From the NCBI RefSeq assembly GCF_004138135.1, contig NZ_RYFD01000028.1, forward strand, positions 1 through 59,970: DNA of 59,970 nucleotides. Reading direction: 5' to 3'. The stretch is from Candidatus Oscillochloris fontis. Its GTDB lineage: Bacteria > Chloroflexota > Chloroflexia > Chloroflexales > Chloroflexaceae. Below the pieces are notes generated by a model. The model made no database searches. It was not told the DNA's origin and worked only from the letters and a program-made list of their open reading frames with translations. Made by a program: the position numbers and the translations under genes. Shown piece by piece: positions 50,367 to 59,025 of the stretch (positions within the stretch are counted from its first letter, which is position 1; every line of letters begins with the position of its first letter).

Positions 50367-51269
50367 ATGTCAACCACAACATCTGATACACCCACCACCC
50401 CGATGAGCGAGCATGGCACCAGCATCTACCAAGACTGGCTCCAGGGCGAACACGGCCCGATGCGCTACTGGGTTTCGGAACCCAAACGAGGCGTGCCGGT
50501 CGTCTTTATCCACGGCTATGCCGCCATGGTCGAACATTGGAAACGCATCGCACTCCAAGTGGCCCGCAGCCACACCTTCTACGCCCTCGATCTCTACGGC
50601 TTTGGCGAATCGGCGCGGCCACGCGGCGAACCCAGCCGTGAGCGCTGGGCGGCCCAGGTAGCCACCTTCATCCGCGAAGTGGTGGGCGAACCGGCGGTGG
50701 TGGTCGGGCACTCGATGGGCGGCGTGGTCGCCACCGAGGTGGCGCGCAGCTACCCCGATCTGACCCGTGCGCTGGTGCTGGTGAATAGTTCTGGCATGCA
50801 GATGTACGAGCGCCCGCCCACCTTCTTCGATACAGTCATGATGAATGCGCTCAGTTTGCCGATCCTGGGCGAAGCTGTAACCTGTGCCTTCACCAACCCG
50901 TGTACCCTAGAGTACAGCGTGCGCCAGGGCTTGCTCTCGGCCTACCACAACAAAGAGCGCGTCACCCCGAAATTGGTGCAGACCTTCACTGCGCCGTTGC
51001 GCAAGTATGGGGCGAGTTCCTACCTGGCAGCATCGCGCAACTTCCGGGGGCTGACGTTGGAGGCATTCCCCGGTGATGTGCGCGCGCCCACGCTGCTGAT
51101 CTGGGGGGCGGAAGACCGCTCCATCCCGCCGTCGGATGCCGAGGCGATCAAGGCGCATCTCATCCCCCAAGCCGAGATTGTGGTGCTCCCCGCTACGGGC
51201 CACTGCCCCTTCGACGAGACGCCGGAGGCGTTCTGTCAGGCGTTTTTGCCTTGGGTGGATCGGGTGTAG
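50367..51269 (+). CDS. alpha/beta hydrolase
   Basis: A 300-residue alpha/beta-fold hydrolase: VFIHGYAAMVEHW (oxyanion), GHSMGG (Ser116), LLIWGAEDRSIPP (acid) and PATGHCPFDETPE (His). A helical cap (about 150-215) includes two Cys (VTCAFTNPC). Related in plan to the hydrolase at 34721-35545. The first 20 residues are Thr/Ser-rich and probably flexible. The ATG at 50367 is supported by AAGGATA and the upstream promoter. No operon partner. Confidence 0.86.
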   Translation: MSTTTSDTPTTPMSEHGTSIYQDWLQGEHGPMRYWVSEPKRGVPVVFIHGYAAMVEHWKRIALQVARSHTFYALDLYGFGESARPRGEPSRERWAAQVATFIREVVGEPAVVVGHSMGGVVATEVARSYPDLTRALVLVNSSGMQMYERPPTFFDTVMMNALSLPILGEAVTCAFTNPCTLEYSVRQGLLSAYHNKERVTPKLVQTFTAPLRKYGASSYLAASRNFRGLTLEAFPGDVRAPTLLIWGAEDRSIPPSDAEAIKAHLIPQAEIVVLPATGHCPFDETPEAFCQAFLPWVDRV

Positions 51270-51276
51270 CACATTG

Positions 51277-51370
51277 GGGCGGCTTCGCCGCCCCCGAAGA
51301 TCTTTTTTGTTGTGTTTTGGCGGCTTCGCCGCCAAAACACAACAAGAATTGGAGTTGGGGGCGCTGCCCC
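51277..51370. repeat. three-hairpin repeat, copy L
   Basis: GGGGCGGCTTCGCCGCCCC (first hairpin), GAAGATCTTTTT, a central palindrome with 18-base arms (51307-51324, 51328-51345) around TTC, then GAATTGGAGTTGGGGGCGCTGCCCC. It follows the hydrolase stop by 8 bases and is oriented so that its first hairpin could terminate it. Confidence 0.8.
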
Positions 51371-51395
51371 TGAATATTCGCCGATTGCACAAATC

Positions 51396-51439
51396 AAAAA
51401 CATCAGGTATCCTTACTATCAGGATACCTGATGTTTTTT
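51396..51439. promoter_or_regulatory. perfect inverted repeat upstream of marR (operator and/or terminator)
   Basis: Arms 51396-51413 (AAAAACATCAGGTATCCT) and 51421-51438 are complementary over 18 bases around a 7-base centre TACTATC. A tract on one side and T tract on the other make it look like a bidirectional terminator; its position 23 bases before the marR ATG also suits a MarR operator. Confidence 0.6.
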
Positions 51440-51461
51440 GTTTCGTGCGAAGGGCCGCCCC

Positions 51462-51899
51462 ATGTCTGCTGAAGCTGCCAGCATTGCCCAGATGCTGCTC
51501 GACATGCTGCCGTTACTCAACCGCGCCGTGCTCACCACCATTCAGGTGGATGAACCAGATGCGCTCACCATGCCCCAGTTCCGCGTCTTGGCCCACCTGA
51601 GTGACGGGCCAAAGACGGTGAGTGAACTTGCCCGCCGCCGCCGGGTGACTCTGGCCTCCATGGGTCAACTCGCGCAAGCGCTGGTCGAGCGCGGCTTGGT
51701 TGAGCGGCGTCCCGATCCGCAAGACCGCCGCCAGTACCAACTCTCCCTCAGTCTTGCCGGTCAGGAGCGCTACGCCGCTACCTATGCACTGGCGCTGCGC
51801 CAACTCGCCACGTTGCTGGCTGAACGTCTCAGCAGTTCCGATCTGGCCACGCTTCAGACAACCCTGCCACTACTCCACCACGCCCTCGCCGATCAATAA
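51462..51899 (+). CDS. MarR-family transcriptional regulator
   Basis: A 145-residue winged-helix regulator: TMPQFRVLAHLSDGPKTVSELAR (helix-turn-helix start), RRRVTLASMGQLAQALVERGLVERRPDPQDRRQYQLSLS (recognition helix and wing with the DxRxx motif). Members bind palindromic operators and release DNA upon binding small aromatic ligands. AAGGG precedes the ATG at 51462. The MFS exporter gene follows after 10 bases, so this is a typical regulator-efflux pair, probably repressing its own operon at the palindrome 51396-51439. Confidence 0.9.
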   Translation: MSAEAASIAQMLLDMLPLLNRAVLTTIQVDEPDALTMPQFRVLAHLSDGPKTVSELARRRRVTLASMGQLAQALVERGLVERRPDPQDRRQYQLSLSLAGQERYAATYALALRQLATLLAERLSSSDLATLQTTLPLLHHALADQ

Positions 51900-51909
51900 G
51901 GGAATCACT

Positions 51910-53166
51910 ATGTCAACCACACCTGCTACTCCGCGCCCACCGAGCCGCCTGCTCCGTGGCTTCAGTGCGCTGCGCGTGCGTAACTACCGCCTCTACTGGT
52001 TCGGTCAACTGGTCTCCATGACCGGCTCGTGGGTGCAGGCCACCGCCCAGGCGCTGCTGGTGCTGCAACTCACCAGCGAGCCACTTGCAGTCGGCTTGGT
52101 GGCCACCTTCCAGTTCTTGCCGGTAATGCTCTTCTCGCTCTTTGGCGGGGTCATCGCCGACCGCGTGCCACGTTACCGGATGATCTTGAGTACCCAGGTA
52201 ATTGCGATGACTCTCGCGATCATCTTTGGCAGTCTGGTGGCATTGGATCTGATCCAACTCTGGCAGGTCTACCTGCTGGCGCTGTTACAGGGTTTCGTGA
52301 ACGCGCTGGATGCGCCGGTGCGCCAGGCGTTTGCGATAGAGTTGGTGGGTAAGGAGGATCGCCCCAATGCGGTGGCGCTTAACTCGATTGTCTTTAATGG
52401 CTCGCGTATCATCGGCCCGGCCATGGCGGGCATCCTGATCGGCCCGCTGGGTATCGCCACGATGCTCTATATGAATGCGGCCAGCTTCATGGCCATGCTG
52501 ATCGGCCTGCTGCTGATGGACACGCGCCTGATCAAGAATGAACAGCGCCCCCCGCAGCCGGTGCTACGCCAACTGCGCGAGGGTTTAGCCTATACGTGGC
52601 GCACACCAGAGGTGTTGCTGGTGATGATCCTGATGGCCGCGATTGGCACCTTCGGCTATAACTTTAGTGTGACGATGCCCCTAATCGGCGGCTTTGTCCT
52701 GCATACCGATGCGGTCAGCTATGGCATGCTCGGTGCCTTCCTAGGGCTGGGTTCACTCGCGGCGGCGCTGGCCAACGCCTATATGCGCACCTTCACCCCG
52801 CTACGCATGATCATCTCGGCGGCGGCCTTCAGCCTGTTGCTGGGGGCGCTGGCACTCACAACATGGTTGCCGCTGGCCTTTGGGCTGCTCTTCGCCCTCG
52901 GCTTCGCCGGCATCAGCTTCACCACCGCCGCCAACACCAGCATCCAACTGCGCGTCCCCGACCAACTGCGTGGTCGGGTGAGTAGCCTCTACTTCACGCT
53001 CTTTGCGGGCAGTACGCCGATTGGTGGCTTGCTCATCGGGGGGGCGGCGAATGTGATCGGGGTGCCCAACACGTTGTTGATGTGTGCAACCCTGTGTCTG
53101 CTGGGGGTGGGGATCGGGACGCTCTATCAGCGTCATACGCTGCACTTGCAGGTGGCGCATTCGTAA
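51910..53166 (+). CDS. MFS transporter (EntS-like, MFS_3)
   Basis: A 418-residue transporter with twelve hydrophobic segments and an EntS-like N-terminus (FSALRVRNYRLYWFGQLVSMTGSW). LFGGVIADRVPRYRMIL is the loop-2 MFS signature, and NAVALNSIVFNGSRIIGPAMAG is conserved in this group. It is expected to export a siderophore, drug or related small molecule. The gene is 10 bases after marR and shares its operon; GGAATC is the only ribosome site, so translational coupling is likely. Confidence 0.88.
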   Translation: MSTTPATPRPPSRLLRGFSALRVRNYRLYWFGQLVSMTGSWVQATAQALLVLQLTSEPLAVGLVATFQFLPVMLFSLFGGVIADRVPRYRMILSTQVIAMTLAIIFGSLVALDLIQLWQVYLLALLQGFVNALDAPVRQAFAIELVGKEDRPNAVALNSIVFNGSRIIGPAMAGILIGPLGIATMLYMNAASFMAMLIGLLLMDTRLIKNEQRPPQPVLRQLREGLAYTWRTPEVLLVMILMAAIGTFGYNFSVTMPLIGGFVLHTDAVSYGMLGAFLGLGSLAAALANAYMRTFTPLRMIISAAAFSLLLGALALTTWLPLAFGLLFALGFAGISFTTAANTSIQLRVPDQLRGRVSSLYFTLFAGSTPIGGLLIGGAANVIGVPNTLLMCATLCLLGVGIGTLYQRHTLHLQVAHS

Positions 53167-53212
53167 CTGTGAGCCTCCCGTCGGGGGTTCGGGGGAGGCA
53201 AAGCCTTATGGG

Positions 53213-53350
53213 CATTCGGTTAAGCGTCCTCTTGCGCCCTGGTTGTTGACCGCAGAGGACGCAGAGGAACGCAGAGGAAGAACCATGGGTTGTAACCCCA
53301 AAGCGCGAGCCCCATCCCTCTGCGTACCTCTGTGTCCTCTGCGGTTGATA
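53213..53350. repeat. paired CAGAGGAC repeat element, opposite orientation to the 44076 copy
   Basis: It begins GGCATTCGGTTAAGCGTCC, then TTGACCGCAGAGGACGCAGAGG and the inverse CCTCTGTGTCCTCTGCGG near its end (53330-53346). The stretch 53167-53480 otherwise holds fragments of the three-hairpin repeat (GTCGGGGGTTCGGGGG; TTTGGGGCGCAGCCCCAAG) and the lutA promoter, and no gene. Confidence 0.65.
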
Positions 53351-53435
53351 GGGTGTACCACCGAGGATGATGCCCTCCTTCTTACGAGAAAAAAGCGGGT
53401 TTGGGGCGCAGCCCCAAGCATAGATACCTGATTCT

Positions 53436-53444
53436 GGTATAATC
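53436..53444 (+). promoter_or_regulatory. extended -10 promoter of lutABC
   Basis: TGGTATAAT at 53436-53444, with a start site near 53451 and the GTG of lutA 30 bases later (AGGAG ribosome site). Confidence 0.6.
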
Positions 53445-53480
53445 CCACTACCTACCGCCTTCCCACCTAGGAGTGCCGCC

Positions 53481-54230
53481 GTGACAAAGAAGCCCGGCCG
53501 CCGTGTTACGCTGTTTGTTACCTGTATCGTGGATCAGGTCTACCCTGGGATCGGCTTTGCCACGGCCAAGCTGCTCCAAGCCCAGGGGATCGAGGTGCAT
53601 GTTCCGCGTGGCCTCACCTGCTGCGGCCAGATGGCCTTTAATGCCGGGTTCCGCGACGAGGCATACGCGGTGGCCGCCCGCACTATTGAGGTGCTGCGTG
53701 GCCAGGGTGATGTGGTCATCCCTTCGGGTTCCTGCACCGCCATGATTCGCCACCTCTACCCCGAACTCTTCCAGCGTAGCCCCTACGCCGATCCGGCTGC
53801 CGATCTGATCGCCCGCACCTATGAGATTAGCGAGTACCTGGTGGATGTGCTCGGTGTGGAAGATGTCGGCGCGCGTTTCCAGGGCAGCCTCGCCTACCAC
53901 GACTCGTGCCACGGGCTGCGTTACCTCGGCCTCGGTCGCCAAGCGCGTACCCTGCTTGGCCATGTGGCCCAGGCTGACGTTCGCCCGCTCCCCAGCCACG
54001 ACCAATGCTGTGGCTTTGGTGGCCTCTTCGCGGTCAAGCAGGCAGCGATCTCGGAGGCGATGCTCAAGAATAAGCTCACCGATATTGAAGCCACCGACCC
54101 CGATCTCGTCGTGATGGGCGATGCTTCCTGTATGACCCAGATCGGCGGCGGGTTGAGCCGTCAGGGTCGCCGCACCCGTGCCCGCCATCTGGTTGAGGTG
54201 CTGGCGAATATGACCAACGAACGCCCGTAG
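53481..54230 (+). CDS. lutA: lactate utilization protein A (CCG-domain Fe-S protein)
   Basis: A 249-residue protein with two cysteine-rich CCG domains: TCIVDQ...TCCGQMAF in the first half and HDSCHGLR...QCCGFGGLF in the second, which bind the catalytic or electron-transfer cluster of heterodisulfide-reductase-like and LutA proteins. With LutB and LutC it oxidises L-lactate to pyruvate. The GTG at 53481 follows AGGAG by 8 bases. lutB begins 15 bases after its stop. Gene order lutA-lutB-lutC is the standard one. Confidence 0.93.
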   Translation: MTKKPGRRVTLFVTCIVDQVYPGIGFATAKLLQAQGIEVHVPRGLTCCGQMAFNAGFRDEAYAVAARTIEVLRGQGDVVIPSGSCTAMIRHLYPELFQRSPYADPAADLIARTYEISEYLVDVLGVEDVGARFQGSLAYHDSCHGLRYLGLGRQARTLLGHVAQADVRPLPSHDQCCGFGGLFAVKQAAISEAMLKNKLTDIEATDPDLVVMGDASCMTQIGGGLSRQGRRTRARHLVEVLANMTNERP

Positions 54231-54245
54231 TCAAAGGAAGCCTGT

Positions 54246-55652
54246 ATGCCTAGTCAGTCCATCTCCTTCTATAATCGGGTCGCTACGGCGCTTGATGATA
54301 CCTCGCTGAAGACGGCGCTGAGCCGGGCGACCGGGCGCTTTGTGGGCAATCGCGCCGGGGCGCTGCGGGCATTGAGTGATGCCGATGGGCTACGCGATAC
54401 GGCGCGGGCCATCCGCGCCGGGGCGTTGGCGCAACTCGATACCCTTTTGGTGCAACTGGCGGAACGGGTCGAAGCACGCGGCGGGCATGTCTGTTGGGCC
54501 AGCGACGCCGCCGAAGCCCAGCACTATATCGTCAACTTGGCCCAGGCGCGCCAGGTGCGGAGCATCGTCAAATCCAAGTCTATGGCCTCCGAGGAGATCC
54601 ATCTCAACCAGGCGCTCGAAGCCGCCGATTTGGAGGTGATCGAGACCGACCTCGGCGAGTATATCATCCAGTTGGCGGGCGAGACCCCCTCGCACATCCT
54701 GGCCCCTTCCATCCACAAAACCCGCGAGCAGGTGAGTGATCTCTTCCACCAACACCTGGGCGTGCCACCCACCGACGACATCCCCACCATGACCCAGACT
54801 GCGCGGCGTGCGCTGCGGCAGCGCTTCCTCCAGGCCGACATGGGGATTAGCGGGGTCAATTTTGGCGTCGCCGACGAGGGCGCGGTAGTGATTGTGGAGA
54901 ATGAGGGCAATGCGCGCCTCTCCACGAGTGTACCGCGCATCCATGTCGCCATTATGGGCATCGAACGGATCGTAGCGCGCATGGACGATCTAGGGGTGAT
55001 GCTGCAAGTACTGGCACGTTCCGCCACGGGCCAGAAACTGAGCGTCTACACCAGCATCATCAACGGCCCGGCGCGCCCCGGCGAGGCCGACGGGCCAGAG
55101 GAGTTCCACCTGGTTCTGCTCGACAACGGGCGCTCCAAGATGTTGGGCAGCCAATACGCCGAAGCGCTACTCTGCATCCGCTGCGGAGCCTGCCTCAACG
55201 CCTGCCCGGTCTACCAGGCGATTGGCGGCCACGCCTACGGCGGGGTCTACTCCGGCCCCATCGGGGCGGTGCTTACCCCCATCCTGCAACCCGATCTGCC
55301 CGATGTGCATCTATTACCCCAGGCTAGCTCGCTCTGCGGCGCGTGCCAAGAGGTCTGCCCGGTGCGAATCGCCCTCCCCGATCTGCTGCTACGCCACCGC
55401 GCCGACGCAGTCAAGGCGGGCAAAGCCCACCCCATCGAACAGGCCGCGATGAGCAGCTACAAGCGCATGATGACCAACCCCTTCCTCTACCGCGCCGCCG
55501 GACGCGCCGCCCGCAACGGCAGCCGCCTACTGGGGCGCAAAGGGCGCATCCGGCGCTTACCGCCACCCCTGCACCCATGGAGCCGGGAGCGCGATTTCCC
55601 CACCCTCCCCGCCAAAAGTTTTAGCGAGATGTGGGAAGAGGAACCCGAATGA
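54246..55652 (+). CDS. lutB: lactate utilization protein B (4Fe-4S protein)
   Basis: A 468-residue protein. The N-terminal LUD domain (about 65-300) contains VKSKSMASEEIHLN and NEGNARLSTSVPRIHV; the C-terminal part has two 4Fe-4S motifs, CIRCGACLNACPV (about 310) and CGACQEVCPV (about 360). It links LutA to electron acceptors at the membrane. The ATG at 54246 has AAAGGAAG upstream; its stop overlaps lutC as ATGA. Confidence 0.94.
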   Translation: MPSQSISFYNRVATALDDTSLKTALSRATGRFVGNRAGALRALSDADGLRDTARAIRAGALAQLDTLLVQLAERVEARGGHVCWASDAAEAQHYIVNLAQARQVRSIVKSKSMASEEIHLNQALEAADLEVIETDLGEYIIQLAGETPSHILAPSIHKTREQVSDLFHQHLGVPPTDDIPTMTQTARRALRQRFLQADMGISGVNFGVADEGAVVIVENEGNARLSTSVPRIHVAIMGIERIVARMDDLGVMLQVLARSATGQKLSVYTSIINGPARPGEADGPEEFHLVLLDNGRSKMLGSQYAEALLCIRCGACLNACPVYQAIGGHAYGGVYSGPIGAVLTPILQPDLPDVHLLPQASSLCGACQEVCPVRIALPDLLLRHRADAVKAGKAHPIEQAAMSSYKRMMTNPFLYRAAGRAARNGSRLLGRKGRIRRLPPPLHPWSRERDFPTLPAKSFSEMWEEEPE

Positions 55653-56341
55653 CCCGCAGCCAGATCCTCGCCAACCTCCACACCAGCCTCGCCTCGAACC
55701 GCCCCTGGCTCGAAAGCGTGGCCAACAGTGCGCCGCACACCATTCCGCCCTACGTCATGCCCGCCGCTGATGATCTGGTGGAACAGTTCGCGGCGGAACT
55801 GCGCACCATTGCGGGCAAGGTCTACGTGGTAGCCGACGAGCGCGCCGCCCTAAATCAGATCGCAGCCCTCCTCGCAGAGCGCCCCAGCCCGCAGATCATC
55901 GCCTGGGACGTGGAGCAGATCGGCCTCGCGGGGCTACCCGCACTGCTCGAAGCGCACGGGGTAACGCTCGCCGCAAGCGACCTGCACGGAGCCAGCCGCA
56001 GTGCCCACCTCCAGAACATGGAGCCGCTGGCGATCTGCATCTCTGGAGTCGAGGCGGGGATTGCCGAGAGCGGCAGCCTCGTACTGCGCCACGGCCCCGG
56101 AAGGCCCCGGCTGGCCTCACTTCTCGCCCCGTGCCACATCGCCATCCTGCGCCGCAGCCAACTGGTGCGCGGGCTAGGCGAGGCGCTGGCGCTGCTGCGC
56201 AACCGCTACGATGAAGCGATCTTCACCACCACCAGCAACCTCACCCTCATCACCGGCCCCTCGCGCACCGCCGACATCGAGATGACATTGTCGTTGGGCA
56301 TCCACGGGCCACCAGAGGTGCATGTTATTTTGGTGGGGTGA
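55649..56341 (+). CDS. lutC: lactate utilization protein C (LUD domain)
   Basis: A 230-residue LUD-domain protein: VYVVADERAALNQIAALL, GVEAGIAESGSLVLRHGPG and LTLITGPSRTADIEMTLSLGIHGP are diagnostic (stretches read separately). The ATG at 55649 overlaps the lutB stop; an in-frame GTG further upstream lies in lutB. It completes the LutABC complex. A VapB-like antitoxin gene begins 20 bases after its stop, so the toxin-antitoxin pair may be read from the same message. Confidence 0.92.
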   Translation: MTRSQILANLHTSLASNRPWLESVANSAPHTIPPYVMPAADDLVEQFAAELRTIAGKVYVVADERAALNQIAALLAERPSPQIIAWDVEQIGLAGLPALLEAHGVTLAASDLHGASRSAHLQNMEPLAICISGVEAGIAESGSLVLRHGPGRPRLASLLAPCHIAILRRSQLVRGLGEALALLRNRYDEAIFTTTSNLTLITGPSRTADIEMTLSLGIHGPPEVHVILVG

Positions 56342-56361
56342 TAAACGAAGGGAGCCACAAT

Positions 56362-56604
56362 ATGTCTTTAGCAACCTATGACATCCTGCTCCATGCTGCA
56401 CGTCACTTATCGCTTGCTGATCGGTTACGACTCGCGAGTGCGCTTGTCAGTGAGGCTGTGAGCGAAGTACCTGAGCCAGCCCGCCGACCGAGAATGAGCC
56501 ATGAAGAAGCCTACGCCACCCTCGATGCGGTACGTGCTCATTTTGCGGCTCAAGGGCCAGTCTCACCGACTATCGCTGAAGATCTTGCGGCATCACGCCG
56601 CTAG
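56362..56604 (+). CDS. probable antitoxin of a VapBC-type pair
   Basis: An 80-residue protein: helical N-terminus (LLHAARHLSLADRLRLASALV), Pro-rich middle and an acidic C-terminus, as in antitoxins that wrap around a PIN toxin. It has no recognisable AbrB or ribbon-helix-helix motif, so the DNA-binding type is open. GAAGGGAG precedes the ATG. The PIN gene begins 18 bases after its stop. The assignment rests on this pairing. Confidence 0.7.
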   Translation: MSLATYDILLHAARHLSLADRLRLASALVSEAVSEVPEPARRPRMSHEEAYATLDAVRAHFAAQGPVSPTIAEDLAASRR

Positions 56605-56622
56605 AACGGGAGGCGATTGCCA

Positions 56623-57048
56623 ATGTATACCCTTGATGCAAACATTTATGCTCGCGACATTGACCCAAACGATCCCAACTTTGAGGATTGTCACGCTTTG
56701 CTTGAGCGCCTCAAGCGAGGGGATGTGTCAATTATCGTGCCAACCCTCTTGTTAGCTGAACTCGCCGCTTCCATTAGTCGGGTACGTCGCGATCCCATTC
56801 GCGCACGCTTAGTTGTTGATGCACTACAGAGCCTGCCCTTTATGGAGTTTGTTGACCTTGACCGCACATTGGGACAGGCAGCAGCAGACATTGCGGCTGA
56901 TCGAGCAGTCAAAGGTGCTGATGCCGTCTATATCGCAGTTGCCCATAGATATGGTTGCACGTTGGTGACGCTTGATCAGGAACAAGCCAAACGTGCTGCA
57001 CCTATAGTCACAGTTATGACACCGCAGGATGTATTGCGAGTCCTGTAA
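56623..57048 (+). CDS. PIN-domain toxin (VapC-like)
   Basis: A 141-residue PIN protein: YTLDANIYARD (Asp5), LLLAELAASI (Glu), KGADAVYIAVA (Asp) and LVTLDQEQ (Asp) supply the four acidic residues that bind Mg2+ in these RNases, which cut tRNA or rRNA. GGGAGG stands eight bases before the ATG at 56623. It pairs with the small gene just upstream. A 28-bp palindrome follows its stop. Confidence 0.85.
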   Translation: MYTLDANIYARDIDPNDPNFEDCHALLERLKRGDVSIIVPTLLLAELAASISRVRRDPIRARLVVDALQSLPFMEFVDLDRTLGQAAADIAADRAVKGADAVYIAVAHRYGCTLVTLDQEQAKRAAPIVTVMTPQDVLRVL

Positions 57049-57053
57049 AGCCC

Positions 57054-57081
57054 GTAGCGACGCAAGATCTTGCGTCGCTAC
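57054..57081. terminator. perfect 28-bp palindrome after the PIN gene
   Basis: GTAGCGACGCAAGA (57054-57067) is followed directly by its complement (57068-57081) with no loop. It is a common type of bacterial intergenic repeat and may terminate both this gene and the convergent one at 57092. Confidence 0.55.
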
Positions 57082-57091
57082 AATGGCATGC

Positions 57092-57310
57092 TTAGTTCCT
57101 ACGCACCGGGTGGTGCACAACATCCACCGGATCGATCAACCGCCCAAACCATGTAGCAAGCATGAGAGCATGAATATAGCGTGGCTCATTGACTAGGGTT
57201 GGCGGCTGGGGGGCAACCGAGAAGCGAGTATGGACTGGGGCTTCAGCTATCTCTGCAACAGAGGTGTCGCTCTGGTTCAGTTGCTCATAATGTTTTTTGT
57301 TCGACACCAT
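57092..57310 (-). CDS. small hypothetical protein
   Basis: A 72-residue protein, MVSNKKHYEQLNQSDTSVAE..., with a Pro-rich middle and a C-terminal ALMLATWFGRLIDPVDVVHH segment. No domain is recognised and no signal peptide is present. GAAGGTGG lies five bases before the ATG (57310). It stands alone; only the ribosome site and codon use support it. Confidence 0.5.
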   Translation of the reverse strand: MVSNKKHYEQLNQSDTSVAEIAEAPVHTRFSVAPQPPTLVNEPRYIHALMLATWFGRLIDPVDVVHHPVRRN

Positions 57311-57441
57311 AACGCCACCTTCTTTCTGTGGTACAGTGTCAACAGCCGTTACTATGAGCATAGCACAAGAGACCCGACGATACTAGGGAGAAATCACCCC
57401 GCTGGGGTGCGAGAATCGTTCCTTACCTGAAGGTAGACCCC

Positions 57442-58992
57442 ATGAACCGCCCCCTATTCAGCCTACTTCTCCTATGCAGCCTCTTCCTCAGCGGATGTAG
57501 CGTATCAACGATAAGTGCCTGGATACCGCTTGATCGCTTCATTGCCCCTCGTGTGAGTCCCACCCCTACCCCCGAACCCACACTGCCACCCGCAGTCGCC
57601 GCCCAAGCCGCCGCGCTCCGCCCCGATGCAGTGGACGATCTTGAGTCCACCGAGGCATGGGATCACTACCAGATCATCGCCGCACTCAACCCCAGCGACC
57701 TGAGCATCAGCGGGACGGTCACGCTCGATCTGCGCAACCGCACCGGGGTAGCCCTGGATCGCCTCTACTTCCACCTCTACCCCAACCATCCCGATTTTGG
57801 CGGTGGCCTCACTGTCACCAGCGCGACGGTCAACGGGCAAGCGGTGGCCTCGGAGGTGCAGTACAGCGACACGCTCCTCGCCCTGAAGCTCGAATCGCCA
57901 CTCGAACCAGATGCGAGCGCCCAGGTAATCCTCGGCTTTCGCGCCCAAACTCCGCGTGCAGCCAGCAAAAAGACCTTCGGAGCCTTCAATTTTGAGGCCG
58001 GGGTCTGGTCTATGGCCAACTTCTACCCGATCCTAGCGCGCTACTTCCCCGAAACCGGCTGGGACACGCGCCCGATTGTGTCACGCGGCGACTTTACGGT
58101 ATCGAGCGTGGCGCTCTACGATGTGACGATAGATGCGCCCCAAGGCTGGACGCTGATCAGCAGCGGCGTGACCATCAGCGACACTGAGGTAAACGAAGCG
58201 ATCCACCGCCAGCGCTTCGTGAGCGGGCCACAGCGCGAATTCTACTTGGCGGCGCTCCAGGGGCTGCAAGCTGTGGAGAGCGTGGTGGATGGCACCCGCA
58301 TCGTGAGCTACTTCCAACCGCGCATGGCCGAGGCGGGCCAGATGAGCCTCGAAGTGGCCGAGCAATCACTCCGCGCCTTCAACAACCGCTACGGCCCCTA
58401 CCCCCTCGCCGAGTTGGAGGTCGTCCAGAGTGCGCTCACCCAGTTCTATGGGATGGAATACCCCGGCGTGGTACTGATCGAACAGAGCCTCTACACACGC
58501 CCAGGCGATGACTTTGAGACCACCATCGCCCACGAGATTGCCCACCAATGGTGGTACAGCCAAGTCGGCAACGATGCGCAGAGCGAGGCGTGGCTGGATG
58601 AAGGGTTAGCCAGCTATGCCCAGGTCATCTACTACGAAGAGATCGGACAACCCGACGCGGTGGAGGGGGAATTGCAACACTTCCGCAGCACCTTCCACAA
58701 CGCACGGGCAGCGGGCCGCGATGCCCCACTCGACACACCCGCCTCCGAGTTGGGCGGCGGGCGCTACTACCCGCTCAACTACGCCAAAGCGCCGCTCTTC
58801 TTCCACGCACTGCGCCGCCAGATCGGCGATGCAGGCTTCACCCAGTTCCTGCAAAACTACTACGCGGCCTACCGCTACCAGGACGTAACGGGCGCAGATC
58901 TGCTGCAAGTCGCCGAACAGACCTGCGGCTGCGAGCTGGATACGCTCTACCACGACTGGGTGGAAACGAGTACCAAGGTGGGGATACCGTAG
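57442..58992 (+). CDS. M1-family aminopeptidase-like lipoprotein
   Basis: A 516-residue protein. The lipoprotein signal MNRPLFSLLLLCSLFLSGC (Cys19) is followed by a Pro/Thr linker, a beta-rich N-domain (about 60-270) and the gluzincin domain: HEIAH (364-368) and Glu387 in WLDEGLASYA, spaced as in M1 peptidases. The GxMEN exopeptidase motif reads FYGMEYPG, so the specificity loop is kept in changed form. It is expected to act on peptides outside the membrane. The ATG at 57442 is the only start compatible with the lipobox. It is convergent with the RelE-like gene. Confidence 0.9.
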   Translation: MNRPLFSLLLLCSLFLSGCSVSTISAWIPLDRFIAPRVSPTPTPEPTLPPAVAAQAAALRPDAVDDLESTEAWDHYQIIAALNPSDLSISGTVTLDLRNRTGVALDRLYFHLYPNHPDFGGGLTVTSATVNGQAVASEVQYSDTLLALKLESPLEPDASAQVILGFRAQTPRAASKKTFGAFNFEAGVWSMANFYPILARYFPETGWDTRPIVSRGDFTVSSVALYDVTIDAPQGWTLISSGVTISDTEVNEAIHRQRFVSGPQREFYLAALQGLQAVESVVDGTRIVSYFQPRMAEAGQMSLEVAEQSLRAFNNRYGPYPLAELEVVQSALTQFYGMEYPGVVLIEQSLYTRPGDDFETTIAHEIAHQWWYSQVGNDAQSEAWLDEGLASYAQVIYYEEIGQPDAVEGELQHFRSTFHNARAAGRDAPLDTPASELGGGRYYPLNYAKAPLFFHALRRQIGDAGFTQFLQNYYAAYRYQDVTGADLLQVAEQTCGCELDTLYHDWVETSTKVGIP

Positions 58993-59025
58993 GTGATCAA
59001 GTTATGCTGCGATACTAATTCGTAT

